DNA of 44,908 bases from Frisingicoccus sp009929615 (GCA_028692275.1 JAQUXR010000021.1:1-44908); one strand, 5' to 3'; counted from the stretch's first letter, positions 8,691 through 16,846 are shown. Notes: generated by a model not told the origin, from the letters alone. A program made the numbers and translations.

Positions 8691-9917
8691 ATGAGAAGAT
8701 GGTTTACACGGGCTATGGCATTTCTTATGCTGGTCATGGGCCTGTTTGGCGCAGTCAGCATTCCGGTTTTGGCCGATGATACATATACGGGAGTTTATGA
8801 TAATACAGGTCTTTTGACTGAAGAAGAAAAAGAAAAAATATCGACAGAGATAGAGACTCTGGAACGGCAGAAGGGGTATCATATTCTTGTAGTCATAACG
8901 GAGGATTTGCAGGGTAAGGACGCGACTGCCTATGCGGATGATTTTTTTGAAGAATATAATGGTGATGGTACATCAGGTGCAGGAATTATATTACTGATAG
9001 ACATAGAAAATGGTGATATTATTATATCCACCAGTGGAGAGTCGGTTATAGAAGCCTTTACTGATGCACGTATCAATGAATTATTGGATGGTGTTTATGA
9101 TGAAGCTGTTAATGGAGATTTTTATGGAGGCTGTCAGAGCTTTTTGGATGGTATTTCCGGGACAGAGGCACCGACACAGGAGGCAACAGTCGGAAGAGTC
9201 TTTGATTCTGCGGGGCTTATGACATCGGATGAAATATCGAAGTTGGAAAAATCCATTGAAAAGCTGGAGAATAACACGGGGCTTCGGATTTTGATAACAA
9301 CGACAGAGGATGCCCAAGAAATGACGAGCCAGGAGTATGCAGCACACTTTTTTAAAAGTCATAATGACGGCGGGCGGCAGAGTGAAGGTGTCGTGTATCT
9401 GATTAATATGGAAGAACGGGAAATATACGTCTATACAGCAGGGGATGAGACGACAGGTGCCTTTACGGATAAACGAGTGGATAAGATGCTGGACCGCATT
9501 TACAACAAAGTAGCCGATGATAATTACTATAAAAGCTGTGATGTATTTTTGGATAATGTTTCTAAATATGCACCTTCAGGGAAAAAAGGTCCGGGTGTTA
9601 TTGAAATTCTTATAGAACTTGTGATATGTGTTCTTATTGGACGGATTATTGTATTCTTTATGACAAGAAACCAGGGTGGCAAGGTGGTTGCCGGTGTCAA
9701 TAATTATTTTGTGGCATCTGCAACACAGGAGCTGGTTCATCAGGATCAGTTTGTAAACCGGATGGTCACAAGACGGAGAATTGTGCGTGATGATGACGAC
9801 GGACCGGGAGGGGACGGCGGCAGTTCGGTACATCAGAGTGCCAGCGGAACCTTTCATGGCGGTGGCAGCCGCAGCTTTGGTGGTGGCAGCAGTGGCGGCG
9901 GTGGCCGTAAGTTTTAG
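8691..9917 (+). CDS. Secreted tandem TPM-domain membrane protein
   Basis: A 408-residue protein: signal peptide (MRRWFTRAMAFLMLVMG...VLA, cleavage near residue 28), then two TPM_phosphatase-type domains in tandem (about 34-154 and 168-292), one TM (about 303-325), a basic/acidic stretch and a Gly/Ser-rich tail ending GGGGRKF. Both TPM copies share an (F/Y)D..GL(L/M)T..E start and a conserved hydrophobic strand before an ENGDI/EEREI turn. TPM domains are linked to photosystem II repair in plants; the role in Firmicutes is unclear. ATG 8691 has a perfect GGAGGTG; the upstream in-frame start at 8667 does not. It ends at a bidirectional terminator. Confidence 0.83.
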   Translation: MRRWFTRAMAFLMLVMGLFGAVSIPVLADDTYTGVYDNTGLLTEEEKEKISTEIETLERQKGYHILVVITEDLQGKDATAYADDFFEEYNGDGTSGAGIILLIDIENGDIIISTSGESVIEAFTDARINELLDGVYDEAVNGDFYGGCQSFLDGISGTEAPTQEATVGRVFDSAGLMTSDEISKLEKSIEKLENNTGLRILITTTEDAQEMTSQEYAAHFFKSHNDGGRQSEGVVYLINMEEREIYVYTAGDETTGAFTDKRVDKMLDRIYNKVADDNYYKSCDVFLDNVSKYAPSGKKGPGVIEILIELVICVLIGRIIVFFMTRNQGGKVVAGVNNYFVASATQELVHQDQFVNRMVTRRRIVRDDDDGPGGDGGSSVHQSASGTFHGGGSRSFGGGSSGGGGRKF

Positions 9918-9923
9918 AATTAG

Positions 9924-9965
9924 AAAAAGGGCAGTTTCAGAAAATATCTGAAGCTGCCCTTTTTA
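9924..9965. terminator. Bidirectional terminator between the TPM gene and pncB
   Basis: Near-perfect 18-bp stem (9924-9941 with 9947-9964) flanked by A5 and T5, so it can serve both convergent genes. Confidence 0.85.
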
Positions 9966-9982
9966 ATGGTTAAGCTTATAAA

Positions 9983-11437
9983 TCAGTCTTTAAAATTATG
10001 AACACTGTCAAGGAGTTGATTCTTCAAATCCCAAAGAGGTTTTGAAAGGTCCACATAAACGTCCTGAGGATTAACAAGACGGCGGGATTCATCCCAGAGA
10101 GTATCCAGTTCTTTGGCACAATTATCACGTATATCCATAACTGCAGGAGAAGTATAGACGCATTTGCCATCTTTGAATACTGGAACGAGCAATTCGCGAA
10201 CAGTATAAGTATCTGGAGCGAGGTATGTCTTCTTCCAGGTAGAAATAGGGTCAAAAATCATCAGTGAATTTGTTGAATCATAGGTTTCGTCTGCCAAAGC
10301 AATTAAATCTCCGCGAATCTTTCCGGTCTCCTTGTCATAGAGACGGAATACGGTTTTATTTCCAGGGTTTGTGACTTTTTCAATATTTTCGGATACTTTG
10401 ATCTTAGGAATAAAGTTTCCGTTTTCATCGGACACAGCTGCCAGTTTGTAAACACCGCCAAAGGCCGGACAATTTTTGGAAGTAATCAGATTGGTTCCAA
10501 CGCCCCAGGAAGTAATCTTTGCCCCCTGAGTGTGAAGACTGTCAATCAGATACTCGTCCAAATCACTGGAAGCGGAGATAACGGCATCTGTATGACCGGC
10601 ATCATCCAGCATCTTTCGTGCTTTTTTGGATAAGTAAGCCAGATCACCGCTGTCCAGACGAATACCATAAAGTTTTAATGGAATACCGTTGGCCTTCATC
10701 TCGTCAAAGACCTGGATGGCGTGGGGTACACCGGATTTTAATGTATCATAGGTGTCTACAAGAAGCAGACAGTTATCTGAGTAAAGATTTGCATAATTAC
10801 GGAATGCTTCAAGTTCTGTTTTAAAGCTCATAATCCAGCTGTGTGCATGGGTTCCCTTAACCGGAATATCAAACATCTGACCGGCTAAGACATTGGATGT
10901 GCCGATGCATCCGCCGATAACTGCGGCACGGGCTCCATAAGTGCCGGCATCCGGGCCCTGGGCACGACGCAGACCAAATTCCATAACACCGCCGCCGGCA
11001 GCATAAACGACCCGGGCAGCTTTGGTGCAGATAAGACTCTGGTGGTTAATAATATTTAAAATAGCAGTTTCAACAATCTGTGCTTCCATAATCGGTGCAA
11101 TAACTTTTACTAACGGTTCCTTCGGAAAAACAATAGTACCTTCAGGAATCGCATAGATATCTCCGGAAAAATGGAAGTTTTTTAAATAGTCCAGGAAGTC
11201 TTCCTGGAAAATAGATAATGAACGCAGATATTCGATATCTGAGGCAGTAAAATGCAGGCCCTTGATGTATTCAATAACCTGGTCCAGACCAGCAGTAATG
11301 GAGTAGGCAGCACCTTCGGGATTTGAACGGAAAAAAACGTCAAAAATAACCTTTTCATTCGTGTTATTTTTAAAATAACCCTGCATCATCGTCAGTTCAT
11401 ACAAATCAGTTAAAAGTGTTAAATGGGATGTATTCAT
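9983..11437 (-). CDS. pncB: Nicotinate phosphoribosyltransferase
   Basis: Converts nicotinate, PRPP and ATP to nicotinate mononucleotide in NAD salvage. The 484 residues match the Firmicutes PncB form. The N-terminus LLTDLYELTMMQGYF is diagnostic; the core holds EFGLRRAQGPDAG and GTHAHSW (with the His that is phosphorylated in the family), and LYGIRLDSGDLAYLS forms part of the phosphoribosyl site. It is monocistronic, divergent from clpB, with its own promoter at 11509-11481. The ribosome binding site is weak (AAAGG, about 15 bases from the ATG), which may mean modest translation. Confidence 0.96.
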   Translation of the reverse strand: MNTSHLTLLTDLYELTMMQGYFKNNTNEKVIFDVFFRSNPEGAAYSITAGLDQVIEYIKGLHFTASDIEYLRSLSIFQEDFLDYLKNFHFSGDIYAIPEGTIVFPKEPLVKVIAPIMEAQIVETAILNIINHQSLICTKAARVVYAAGGGVMEFGLRRAQGPDAGTYGARAAVIGGCIGTSNVLAGQMFDIPVKGTHAHSWIMSFKTELEAFRNYANLYSDNCLLLVDTYDTLKSGVPHAIQVFDEMKANGIPLKLYGIRLDSGDLAYLSKKARKMLDDAGHTDAVISASSDLDEYLIDSLHTQGAKITSWGVGTNLITSKNCPAFGGVYKLAAVSDENGNFIPKIKVSENIEKVTNPGNKTVFRLYDKETGKIRGDLIALADETYDSTNSLMIFDPISTWKKTYLAPDTYTVRELLVPVFKDGKCVYTSPAVMDIRDNCAKELDTLWDESRRLVNPQDVYVDLSKPLWDLKNQLLDSVHNFKD

Positions 11438-11480
11438 AATAAAATAATTGCCTTTCGTATAAGGTTAATAGTTTTAACAA

Positions 11481-11509
11481 ATTATAACGCGGTAAAAGAA
11501 AAAATGCAA
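11481..11509 (-). promoter_or_regulatory. Promoter of pncB
   Basis: Minus strand -35 TTGCAT (11509-11504), 17-bp spacer, -10 TATAAT (11486-11481). Confidence 0.7.
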
Positions 11510-11525
11510 ATTTTTTGAAGGGGTA

Positions 11526-11566
11526 TTGACAAGAAGTTACAAGTCTGTTATATTACATGTATAACA
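11526..11566 (+). promoter_or_regulatory. clpB promoter with overlapping palindrome
   Basis: -35 TTGACA (11526-11531), 17-bp spacer, -10 TATATT (11549-11554). A perfect 7-7-7 inverted repeat, TGTTATA-N7-TATAACA (11546-11566), covers the -10 box and start point and looks like an operator. It does not resemble the CIRCE element or the CtsR box, the usual heat-shock operators of Firmicutes clp genes. Confidence 0.7.
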
Positions 11567-11610
11567 AACATAACAATAAAAGGTATGTCTGAAAAAAGGA
11601 GGCATGTTTT

Positions 11611-14199
11611 ATGGATTTTAATAAATATACTCAAAAATCTCTGGAGGCTGTACAGTCCTGTCAGAGTCTGGCCATTGAATATGGTAATCAGGAGATTGGC
11701 CAGGTACATCTGTTATATGCATTACTGAATAAGGAAGATAGTCTTATTACTAAATTGCTGGATAAGATGGATATGAATACGGCAGGTTTTGTCTTTCAGA
11801 CAGAGAAACTGCTGGAAGACTGTGTCAAAGTACAGGGTGGACAGCAGTATATGAGTCAGGACCTGAGCCGGACATTTACACAGGCAGAAAAAGAAGCAAA
11901 GCAGATGGGAGATGAATACATTTCTGTAGAGCACTTATTTCTTGCACTGATGGAAACCGGGAATAAGGATTTAAAGAAATTATTCCGTAATTTCCAGATT
12001 ACCCGGGATAAATTTTTGGCAGCCCTGATGGAAGTACGCGGAAATCAGAGGGTAACCAGTGATAATCCGGAAGATACTTATGACAGTCTCAGCAAATACG
12101 GTGAGAATCTGGTGGAAAAAGCCAGAAACCAGAAGCTTGATCCGGTTATCGGACGTGACAGTGAAATCAGGAATATTATTCGTATTTTATCCAGAAAGAC
12201 AAAGAATAATCCGGTTCTGATTGGCGAACCGGGCGTAGGCAAAACAGCTGTTATCGAAGGCCTTGCCCAGAGAATTGTTCGAGGTGATGTACCGGAAGGT
12301 CTGAAGGATAAACAGATTTTTTCGCTGGACATGGGAGCCCTGGTTGCAGGTGCTAAGTATCGGGGCGAATTTGAAGAGCGTCTTAAAGCTGTTTTGGAAG
12401 AAGTTAAGAAGAGCGAAGGAAGAATCATACTGTTTGTTGATGAACTGCATCTGATTGTCGGTGCAGGTAAAACGGATGGGGCCATGGATGCAGGTAATAT
12501 GCTGAAGCCGATGCTGGCCAGAGGAGAGCTTCATTGTATCGGAGCAACAACGCTGGATGAGTACCGCCAGTATATTGAGAAGGATAAAGCACTGGAACGT
12601 CGTTTCCAGCCGGTTATGGTAAATGAACCGACAGTAGAGGATACAATTTCTATATTAAGAGGTTTGAAGGAACGCTATGAAGTTTTTCATGGTGTAAAAA
12701 TTACAGATGGTGCTCTCGTAGCGGCAGCTATTTTATCAAACCGCTATATCTCTGACAGATTTCTGCCAGATAAGGCGATTGACCTGGTGGATGAAGCCTG
12801 CGCATTGATTAAGACAGAGCTGGATTCCATGCCGGCAGAGTTGGACGAAGTATCAAGAAAGATTATGCAGCTTGAAATTGAAGAGGCGGCCCTTAAAAAA
12901 GAGAATGACCATTTGAGTCAGGAACGACTGGCAGCGATTCAGAAAGAGATTGCCCAGCTTCGGGAAGATTTCCAGATTCAGAAAGCTCAGTGGGAAGCTG
13001 ATAAAAAGGATGTGGACCAGGTCCGTGTTCTGAGAGAACAGATTGAAGATGTGAATAAAGAAATCGAAAGAGCACAGAGAGAATATGATTTGAACCGGGC
13101 TGCAGAGCTTCAGTATGGAAAACTTCCTGAATTGAAACGGCAGCTGGAGGAGCAGGAATTGAAGATTCATGGCGAGGAAGATTCACTGGTAAGAGAACAG
13201 GTGACCGATGATGAAATCGGACGTATTGTTTCACGGTGGACAGGTATTCCGGTATCTAAATTAACGGAAGGTGAACGACAGAAGACACTGCATTTAGATG
13301 AGCAGCTTCATCAGCGAGTTATTGGGCAGGATGAAGGTATTCGAAAAGTGACAGATGCCATCATTCGTTCCCGGGCAGGTATTAAGGATGAAACAAAACC
13401 GATTGGTTCCTTTATGTTTCTTGGACCAACAGGTGTTGGTAAAACAGAACTGGCCAAGGCACTGGCAGAAAGTCTTTTTGATGATGAGTCCAACATTGTC
13501 CGTATCGATATGAGTGAATATATGGAGAAGTTTTCCGTATCCCGTCTTATCGGAGCACCTCCAGGATATGTGGGCTATGAAGAGGGTGGACAGCTGACAG
13601 AAGCCGTTCGCCGGAAACCATATTCGGTTGTTCTCTTTGATGAAATCGAAAAGGCCCATCCAGATGTGTTTAATGTGCTGCTTCAGGTTTTAGATGATGG
13701 ACGTATCACGGATTCACAGGGACGTACGGTAGATTTCAAAAATACAATTCTGATTATGACTTCGAATATTGGTTCTGAATACTTACTGCAGGGTATTAAT
13801 GCCGAAGGCGACATTGAAGAGGCAGCAGAAAATCAGGTAATGGATGAACTTCGTGCACATTTCCGCCCGGAATTTCTGAATCGTCTGGATGAGATTATTA
13901 TGTTTAAGCCATTGAGTAAAGAAGATATTCACAGTATCATTGATATTTTGATGAAAAATCTTAATAAACGGCTGGAAGACAGAGAAATCTCCATTGAATT
14001 GACACCGGAGGCGAGGGACTATATCATTGACCAGGGATATGATCCGGTTTACGGGGCAAGGCCATTGAAACGTTTTTTGCAGAAGCATGTGGAAACACTG
14101 GCAGGACGCCTGATTCTTTCGGATACTGTTTTACCGGGAGATGTTATTCAAATCAATTACGAACAGGAGAAATTAACAGCTTCTGTTAAAGGAAGATAA
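11611..14199 (+). CDS. clpB: Protein disaggregase ClpB
   Basis: An 862-residue AAA+ disaggregase that works with DnaK to recover aggregated proteins. The N-terminal domain (1-150) carries the double Clp-N repeat. NBD1 has Walker A GEPGVGKT (about 205) and VDELH. The coiled-coil middle domain (about 410-530) is Glu/Lys rich, as in ClpB and unlike ClpC. NBD2 has Walker A GPTGVGKT (about 605) and FDEIEKAHPDVFN. There is no IGF-type ClpP-binding loop that I can see, which also fits ClpB. AAAGGAGG precedes the ATG. Own promoter and terminator; monocistronic. Confidence 0.96.
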   Translation: MDFNKYTQKSLEAVQSCQSLAIEYGNQEIGQVHLLYALLNKEDSLITKLLDKMDMNTAGFVFQTEKLLEDCVKVQGGQQYMSQDLSRTFTQAEKEAKQMGDEYISVEHLFLALMETGNKDLKKLFRNFQITRDKFLAALMEVRGNQRVTSDNPEDTYDSLSKYGENLVEKARNQKLDPVIGRDSEIRNIIRILSRKTKNNPVLIGEPGVGKTAVIEGLAQRIVRGDVPEGLKDKQIFSLDMGALVAGAKYRGEFEERLKAVLEEVKKSEGRIILFVDELHLIVGAGKTDGAMDAGNMLKPMLARGELHCIGATTLDEYRQYIEKDKALERRFQPVMVNEPTVEDTISILRGLKERYEVFHGVKITDGALVAAAILSNRYISDRFLPDKAIDLVDEACALIKTELDSMPAELDEVSRKIMQLEIEEAALKKENDHLSQERLAAIQKEIAQLREDFQIQKAQWEADKKDVDQVRVLREQIEDVNKEIERAQREYDLNRAAELQYGKLPELKRQLEEQELKIHGEEDSLVREQVTDDEIGRIVSRWTGIPVSKLTEGERQKTLHLDEQLHQRVIGQDEGIRKVTDAIIRSRAGIKDETKPIGSFMFLGPTGVGKTELAKALAESLFDDESNIVRIDMSEYMEKFSVSRLIGAPPGYVGYEEGGQLTEAVRRKPYSVVLFDEIEKAHPDVFNVLLQVLDDGRITDSQGRTVDFKNTILIMTSNIGSEYLLQGINAEGDIEEAAENQVMDELRAHFRPEFLNRLDEIIMFKPLSKEDIHSIIDILMKNLNKRLEDREISIELTPEARDYIIDQGYDPVYGARPLKRFLQKHVETLAGRLILSDTVLPGDVIQINYEQEKLTASVKGR

Positions 14200-14213
14200 A
14201 TAAATGTATGAAA

Positions 14214-14254
14214 TGGGTAGTCTGGAAGCAATTCCAGGCTGCCTTTTCTTTTTT
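14214..14254 (+). terminator. Terminator of clpB
   Basis: GGGTAGTCTGGAA pairs with TTCCAGGCTGCC (G-U tolerated) and is followed by a T-rich tract. Confidence 0.8.
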
Positions 14255-14263
14255 ACGAAATTA

Positions 14264-14272
14264 TGCTATACT
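14264..14272 (+). promoter_or_regulatory. Extended -10 promoter of the response-regulator gene
   Basis: TGCTATACT, an extended -10 element (TG-N-TATACT). The -35 region is T-rich and poor, as is common for extended -10 promoters. Confidence 0.5.
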
Positions 14273-14320
14273 AAAAATGCAATGTTAAAATATAAACATA
14301 CATAAAGGGATTGATGTAGA

Positions 14321-15001
14321 ATGGCGACTATTTTATTAGCAGAGCAGACAGTTCCTTTAACGCAAGGACTGAAAGACCAGCTGGCAGAGTTGGGGTATCA
14401 GGTCGTTCCGGCAATTGACAGGAAAGTTGCTGAAGCAGTAAAACGGCATTCTTTTGATGCGGTGATGCTGCCAGTGTTATTTCCAGACGAGGATGCGGAT
14501 GAGATGATTCGGCAGCTTCGATTATTTTCGGATGTACCTATGCTTGGCGTCTGTACGGAGGAGACTTCAGAGATTGCAGAGCAGTATATGCAGAAGTATT
14601 TGGATGGTGTTATTAAACTGCCCGTCAGCAGTGAAGTGCTGGCAGAGTCTGTGGAAGATTATCTGAGAGAGGCCTACAAGAAGTCACATAATATGCGGCT
14701 TTATCAGTATAAGAATCTTAAAATCAGCAACGGTGGTGTTAAAAGGGCCGAGGTTAATCAACAGGGATTGGATTTAACAGTCAAAGAATTTATGATATTA
14801 AGTCTTTTGATGTGCCATAGAGACCGGATTTATACAAAGGCAAGCTTGTATGAAGAGGTTTGGCATCAGGCCTACAGTGGAGATGATAATGCAGTTAAGA
14901 TACATATCAGCAATCTGCGAAGTAAATTAAAGAAAGCCGACCCGGATGAAAAGTACATTGAAACAGTCTGGGGGCTGGGCTATCGTCTGTGTAAGGAATA
15001 A
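14321..15001 (+). CDS. OmpR-type transcription factor with a degenerate receiver domain
   Basis: 226 residues: an N-terminal receiver-like fold (1-115) and a C-terminal OmpR/PhoB winged helix (about 130-225; LTVKEFMILSLLM, then HISNLRSKLKKADP and VWGLGYRL). The receiver lacks its chemistry. The phospho-Asp position is Pro51 (AVMLPVLFPDEDA), only one acidic residue of the pocket remains (A7/E8), and the Lys-Pro pair reads KLP (K99, P101). It should therefore bind DNA without phosphorylation. No kinase gene is adjacent. The gene stands alone between terminators. The ribosome binding site is modest (AAAGGGATTG). Targets unknown. Confidence 0.88.
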   Translation: MATILLAEQTVPLTQGLKDQLAELGYQVVPAIDRKVAEAVKRHSFDAVMLPVLFPDEDADEMIRQLRLFSDVPMLGVCTEETSEIAEQYMQKYLDGVIKLPVSSEVLAESVEDYLREAYKKSHNMRLYQYKNLKISNGGVKRAEVNQQGLDLTVKEFMILSLLMCHRDRIYTKASLYEEVWHQAYSGDDNAVKIHISNLRSKLKKADPDEKYIETVWGLGYRLCKE

Positions 15002-15002
15002 A

Positions 15003-15056
15003 AAAGAGAGTTGTTTCACAGCTGTTTTCAAGCTGGGAAACTGCTCTCTTTTTTTG
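15003..15056. terminator. Bidirectional terminator
   Basis: A long hairpin (AAGAGAG...CTCTCTT outer stem, GTTTCACAGCT with AGCTGGGAAAC inner stem) with T7 on the plus strand and a T-rich tract on the minus strand. It serves the response regulator and the convergent Nudix gene. Confidence 0.8.
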
Positions 15057-15086
15057 TTTCAAAATCAGAAAAGGATGTCTTTTTTG

Positions 15087-15689
15087 TTACTGAGCGTCTA
15101 TAAATGGCTTTACAACATTAATGAATTCGTCTTTTCGTGGCCACCACCAGTCATCTGCGGTAGAATCTTTTAAGAAGGTGCCATCTGTTGCGTAAATAGG
15201 CAGCTTCCCTTCGTGATTTGAAAGCCAGTCACAAAAGGCATTAAATTCAACTTTAAAAAGCATTTCTGCATCCTGAATTTCAAATTCAGGGACAGGCAGT
15301 TCAATCTTTTTAACATAGACCTGACAGAAAGCATTATCATGATAGTCACCCTGATCAATAACCTGGCGGATATTACCCACATGTTTCAAAAATTCAGGGA
15401 AAAGCTTTAAGCCAAGGCGTTTTTCCGTAAGGGTAACAACGGCATGGGAAAAAGTCTCTTCCGGGTCTATATGGCCGCTGACCGGCAGGTCATAAAGTCC
15501 TGGAAAATCTTCACGGGTTTTGGAACGCTGTACGAAAAAAAGCCATTTTTTCTGGTCTTCTTTACTGTAAATCCAGAGATGAACAACCTGATGAAGCAGG
15601 CCTTTTTCATGAACAACAGACCATTTCTCTGTTCCTATCAGATTAAACATATCATCATATATTTTAACAATATCGTCCTTTGTATGCAT
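15087..15689 (-). CDS. Nudix-fold protein with a degenerate Nudix box
   Basis: A 200-residue protein with a Nudix fold of the isopentenyl-diphosphate-isomerase-like/YfcD type (WLFFVQRSKTREDFPGLYDLPVSGHIDPEET). The Nudix box begins correctly (G72-x5-E78), but the REUxEE core reads T-L-T-E-K-R (86-91), so the metal-binding glutamates are replaced by Leu, Lys and Arg. Hydrolase activity is doubtful; a binding or regulatory role is possible. I chose ATG 15689 because AAAGGAG lies 6 bases upstream; the longer GTG frame would run through that site. It is the last gene of a minus-strand run with yqeY. Confidence 0.72.
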   Translation of the reverse strand: MHTKDDIVKIYDDMFNLIGTEKWSVVHEKGLLHQVVHLWIYSKEDQKKWLFFVQRSKTREDFPGLYDLPVSGHIDPEETFSHAVVTLTEKRLGLKLFPEFLKHVGNIRQVIDQGDYHDNAFCQVYVKKIELPVPEFEIQDAEMLFKVEFNAFCDWLSNHEGKLPIYATDGTFLKDSTADDWWWPRKDEFINVVKPFIDAQ

Positions 15690-15716
15690 TTTATACTCCT
15701 TTAACACCCTATAATA

Positions 15717-16163
15717 TTATTTAAAAAACGTAGAAACAAGGGAATTCACTAATTTACCATCAGATTTACCCTTAACAAGAGGCATCAGTTCTTTCATAAT
15801 CTTTCCCTTGTCCTTTGCAGTCGGTTCGGTAAGGGACAACTTAGTGAGAACTGTCTGAATCGTTTCTTTGATTTCGTCTTCAGTCATGAATTTTGGTGCG
15901 AACTCTTCATAAACCTGGATACGGAATTTGCACTGTTCAATAATATCGGCACGGTCTGCCGGAGCGGATTCAAGTGTTTCCTTTAATTGTTTAATTTCTT
16001 TTAAAACGATTTCATTTTCCTCAACATCGGTCAAATCCGCACGCTTATCAATGGCTTTATTCTTTAAAGAACCCAGCAGCATAGAAAGTGCATCTTTACG
16101 TTCTTTGTCTTTAGCTTTCATAGCGGCAACCATTTCGCTGCGAATCTGTTCAATTTTATTCAT
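15717..16163 (-). CDS. yqeY: GatB/YqeY domain protein
   Basis: A 148-residue YqeY-family protein, homologous to the tail domain of amidotransferase GatB. Typical features are the MVAAMKAKDKERKDALSMLL start, the EENEIVLKEIKQLKETLE helix and the C-terminal GKIMKELMPLVKGKSDGKLVNSLV signature. It may bind tRNA, but the function is not settled. The start is set by GGGAGG 8 bases upstream (the frame itself begins 5 codons earlier). A TGCTATAAT promoter element lies in the gap after the XRE gene. The Nudix gene follows after 27 bases. Confidence 0.9.
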   Translation of the reverse strand: MNKIEQIRSEMVAAMKAKDKERKDALSMLLGSLKNKAIDKRADLTDVEENEIVLKEIKQLKETLESAPADRADIIEQCKFRIQVYEEFAPKFMTEDEIKETIQTVLTKLSLTEPTAKDKGKIMKELMPLVKGKSDGKLVNSLVSTFFK

Positions 16164-16198
16164 TAAAAATCCTCCCATCCAATTTCATTACTACATAC

Positions 16199-16207
16199 AT
16201 TATAGCA
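16199..16207 (-). promoter_or_regulatory. Extended -10 promoter of yqeY
   Basis: Minus strand TGCTATAAT (16207-16199): a perfect -10 with the TG extension, and a weak -35 inside the 3' end of the XRE gene. Confidence 0.55.
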
Positions 16208-16209
16208 CG

Positions 16210-16521
16210 TTAATGTTTTTTTGGAAGAGAGGAAATCTGTTCTTTTTTAAATTCAGAAATGAGCTCAATGATCAATCGAATCTGATTGTCAGAAAGGTCT
16301 TTAATTGTGATTGTCTGGTCATATTCGAGCCCTAGAAGATAGTCGGTAGAGCAACAAAATATATCCGAAAGTTTTATGAGAACATCGAGAGAAGGAAATC
16401 GTTCAGATTTCTCATAAGAACTAATCAAACTGGTGGATACACCAGCACGTCGGGCCAGCTGGCTTTGGTTCCAATAAAATTTTAACCGCAGTTCTCGCAG
16501 CCGGTTTGCAAAAGCAGACAT
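16210..16521 (-). CDS. XRE-family transcriptional regulator
   Basis: A 103-residue protein with an N-terminal HTH_3 domain (about 6-63): RELRLKFYWNQSQLARRAGVSTSLISSYEKSER carries the helix-turn-helix. It ends in a short helical tail (DNQIRLIIELISEFKKEQ) likely used for dimerisation. It probably represses, and binds as a dimer to a palindrome. The start follows AAGGGG with 7-base spacing. The divergent gap upstream has two matching palindromes, one overlapping the likely -35 of this gene, suggesting autoregulation and control of the opposite operon. It is not phage-associated here: no integrase or other phage gene is near. Confidence 0.9.
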   Translation of the reverse strand: MSAFANRLRELRLKFYWNQSQLARRAGVSTSLISSYEKSERFPSLDVLIKLSDIFCCSTDYLLGLEYDQTITIKDLSDNQIRLIIELISEFKKEQISSLPKKH

Positions 16522-16541
16522 ATTTTAACCCCTTTTTACGA

Positions 16542-16569
16542 ATAATACCTGTAGAAATATATTACACAA
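16542..16569 (-). promoter_or_regulatory. Probable promoter of the XRE gene
   Basis: Minus strand -35 TTGTGT (16569-16564), 16-bp spacer, -10 TATTAT (16547-16542). The -35 lies inside the first palindrome. Confidence 0.45.
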
Positions 16570-16578
16570 CAAGTGTAA
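16562..16578. promoter_or_regulatory. Candidate XRE operator, site 1
   Basis: Perfect palindrome TTACAC-N5-GTGTAA between the XRE gene and the divergent small-ORF/sigma operon; it overlaps the XRE gene -35. Confidence 0.6.
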
Positions 16579-16609
16579 CTAATAAAGAAGAACTTTAGGT
16601 GGAAATATT

Positions 16610-16626
16610 TTATACTTATAGTGTAA
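16610..16626. promoter_or_regulatory. Candidate XRE operator, site 2
   Basis: TTATAC-N5-GTGTAA, with the same half-site spacing as site 1 and one mismatch, 48 bp away centre to centre. It overlaps the AT-rich promoter region of the plus-strand operon. Confidence 0.55.
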
Positions 16627-16659
16627 AATGGTTATATATTTGGGAAAAGAGAATAATAT

Positions 16660-16815
16660 ATGAAAAATAATAAGAAAAATCTTGAAAAGAAAGAAATAGA
16701 GTTTTCGGAATCCTATAAACGTAGAAAGGCCAAGCTGCTTCAGCAGCTGCTTAAAGGGGAGAATTATGTAAAAAAGGAGAGTTCCCATAGGAAAAAGCCG
16801 GATGATATATTATAA
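16660..16815 (+). CDS. Small basic protein upstream of the sigma factor
   Basis: A 51-residue ORF (MKNNKKNLEKKEIEFSESYK...KKPDDIL), very rich in Lys, predicted helical, with no membrane segment. It fills the gap between the operator pair and the sigma-factor gene and ends 31 bases before the sigma start. The ribosome binding site is weak (GGGAAAAGAG). It is below the length cut-off of most ORF callers. I do not recognise it. Its position suggests a sigma-factor accessory or anti-sigma peptide, but that is only inference from context. Confidence 0.5.
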   Translation: MKNNKKNLEKKEIEFSESYKRRKAKLLQQLLKGENYVKKESSHRKKPDDIL

Positions 16816-16846
16816 TTAATAAAAAAAGAAAGCAGTATGATGGACA

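Noticed and set aside
11510..11611. CIRCE or CtsR operator upstream of clpB
   Set aside because: Neither TTAGCACTC-N9-GAGTGCTAA nor a GGTCAAA-type direct repeat is present; only the separate 7-7-7 palindrome is seen.
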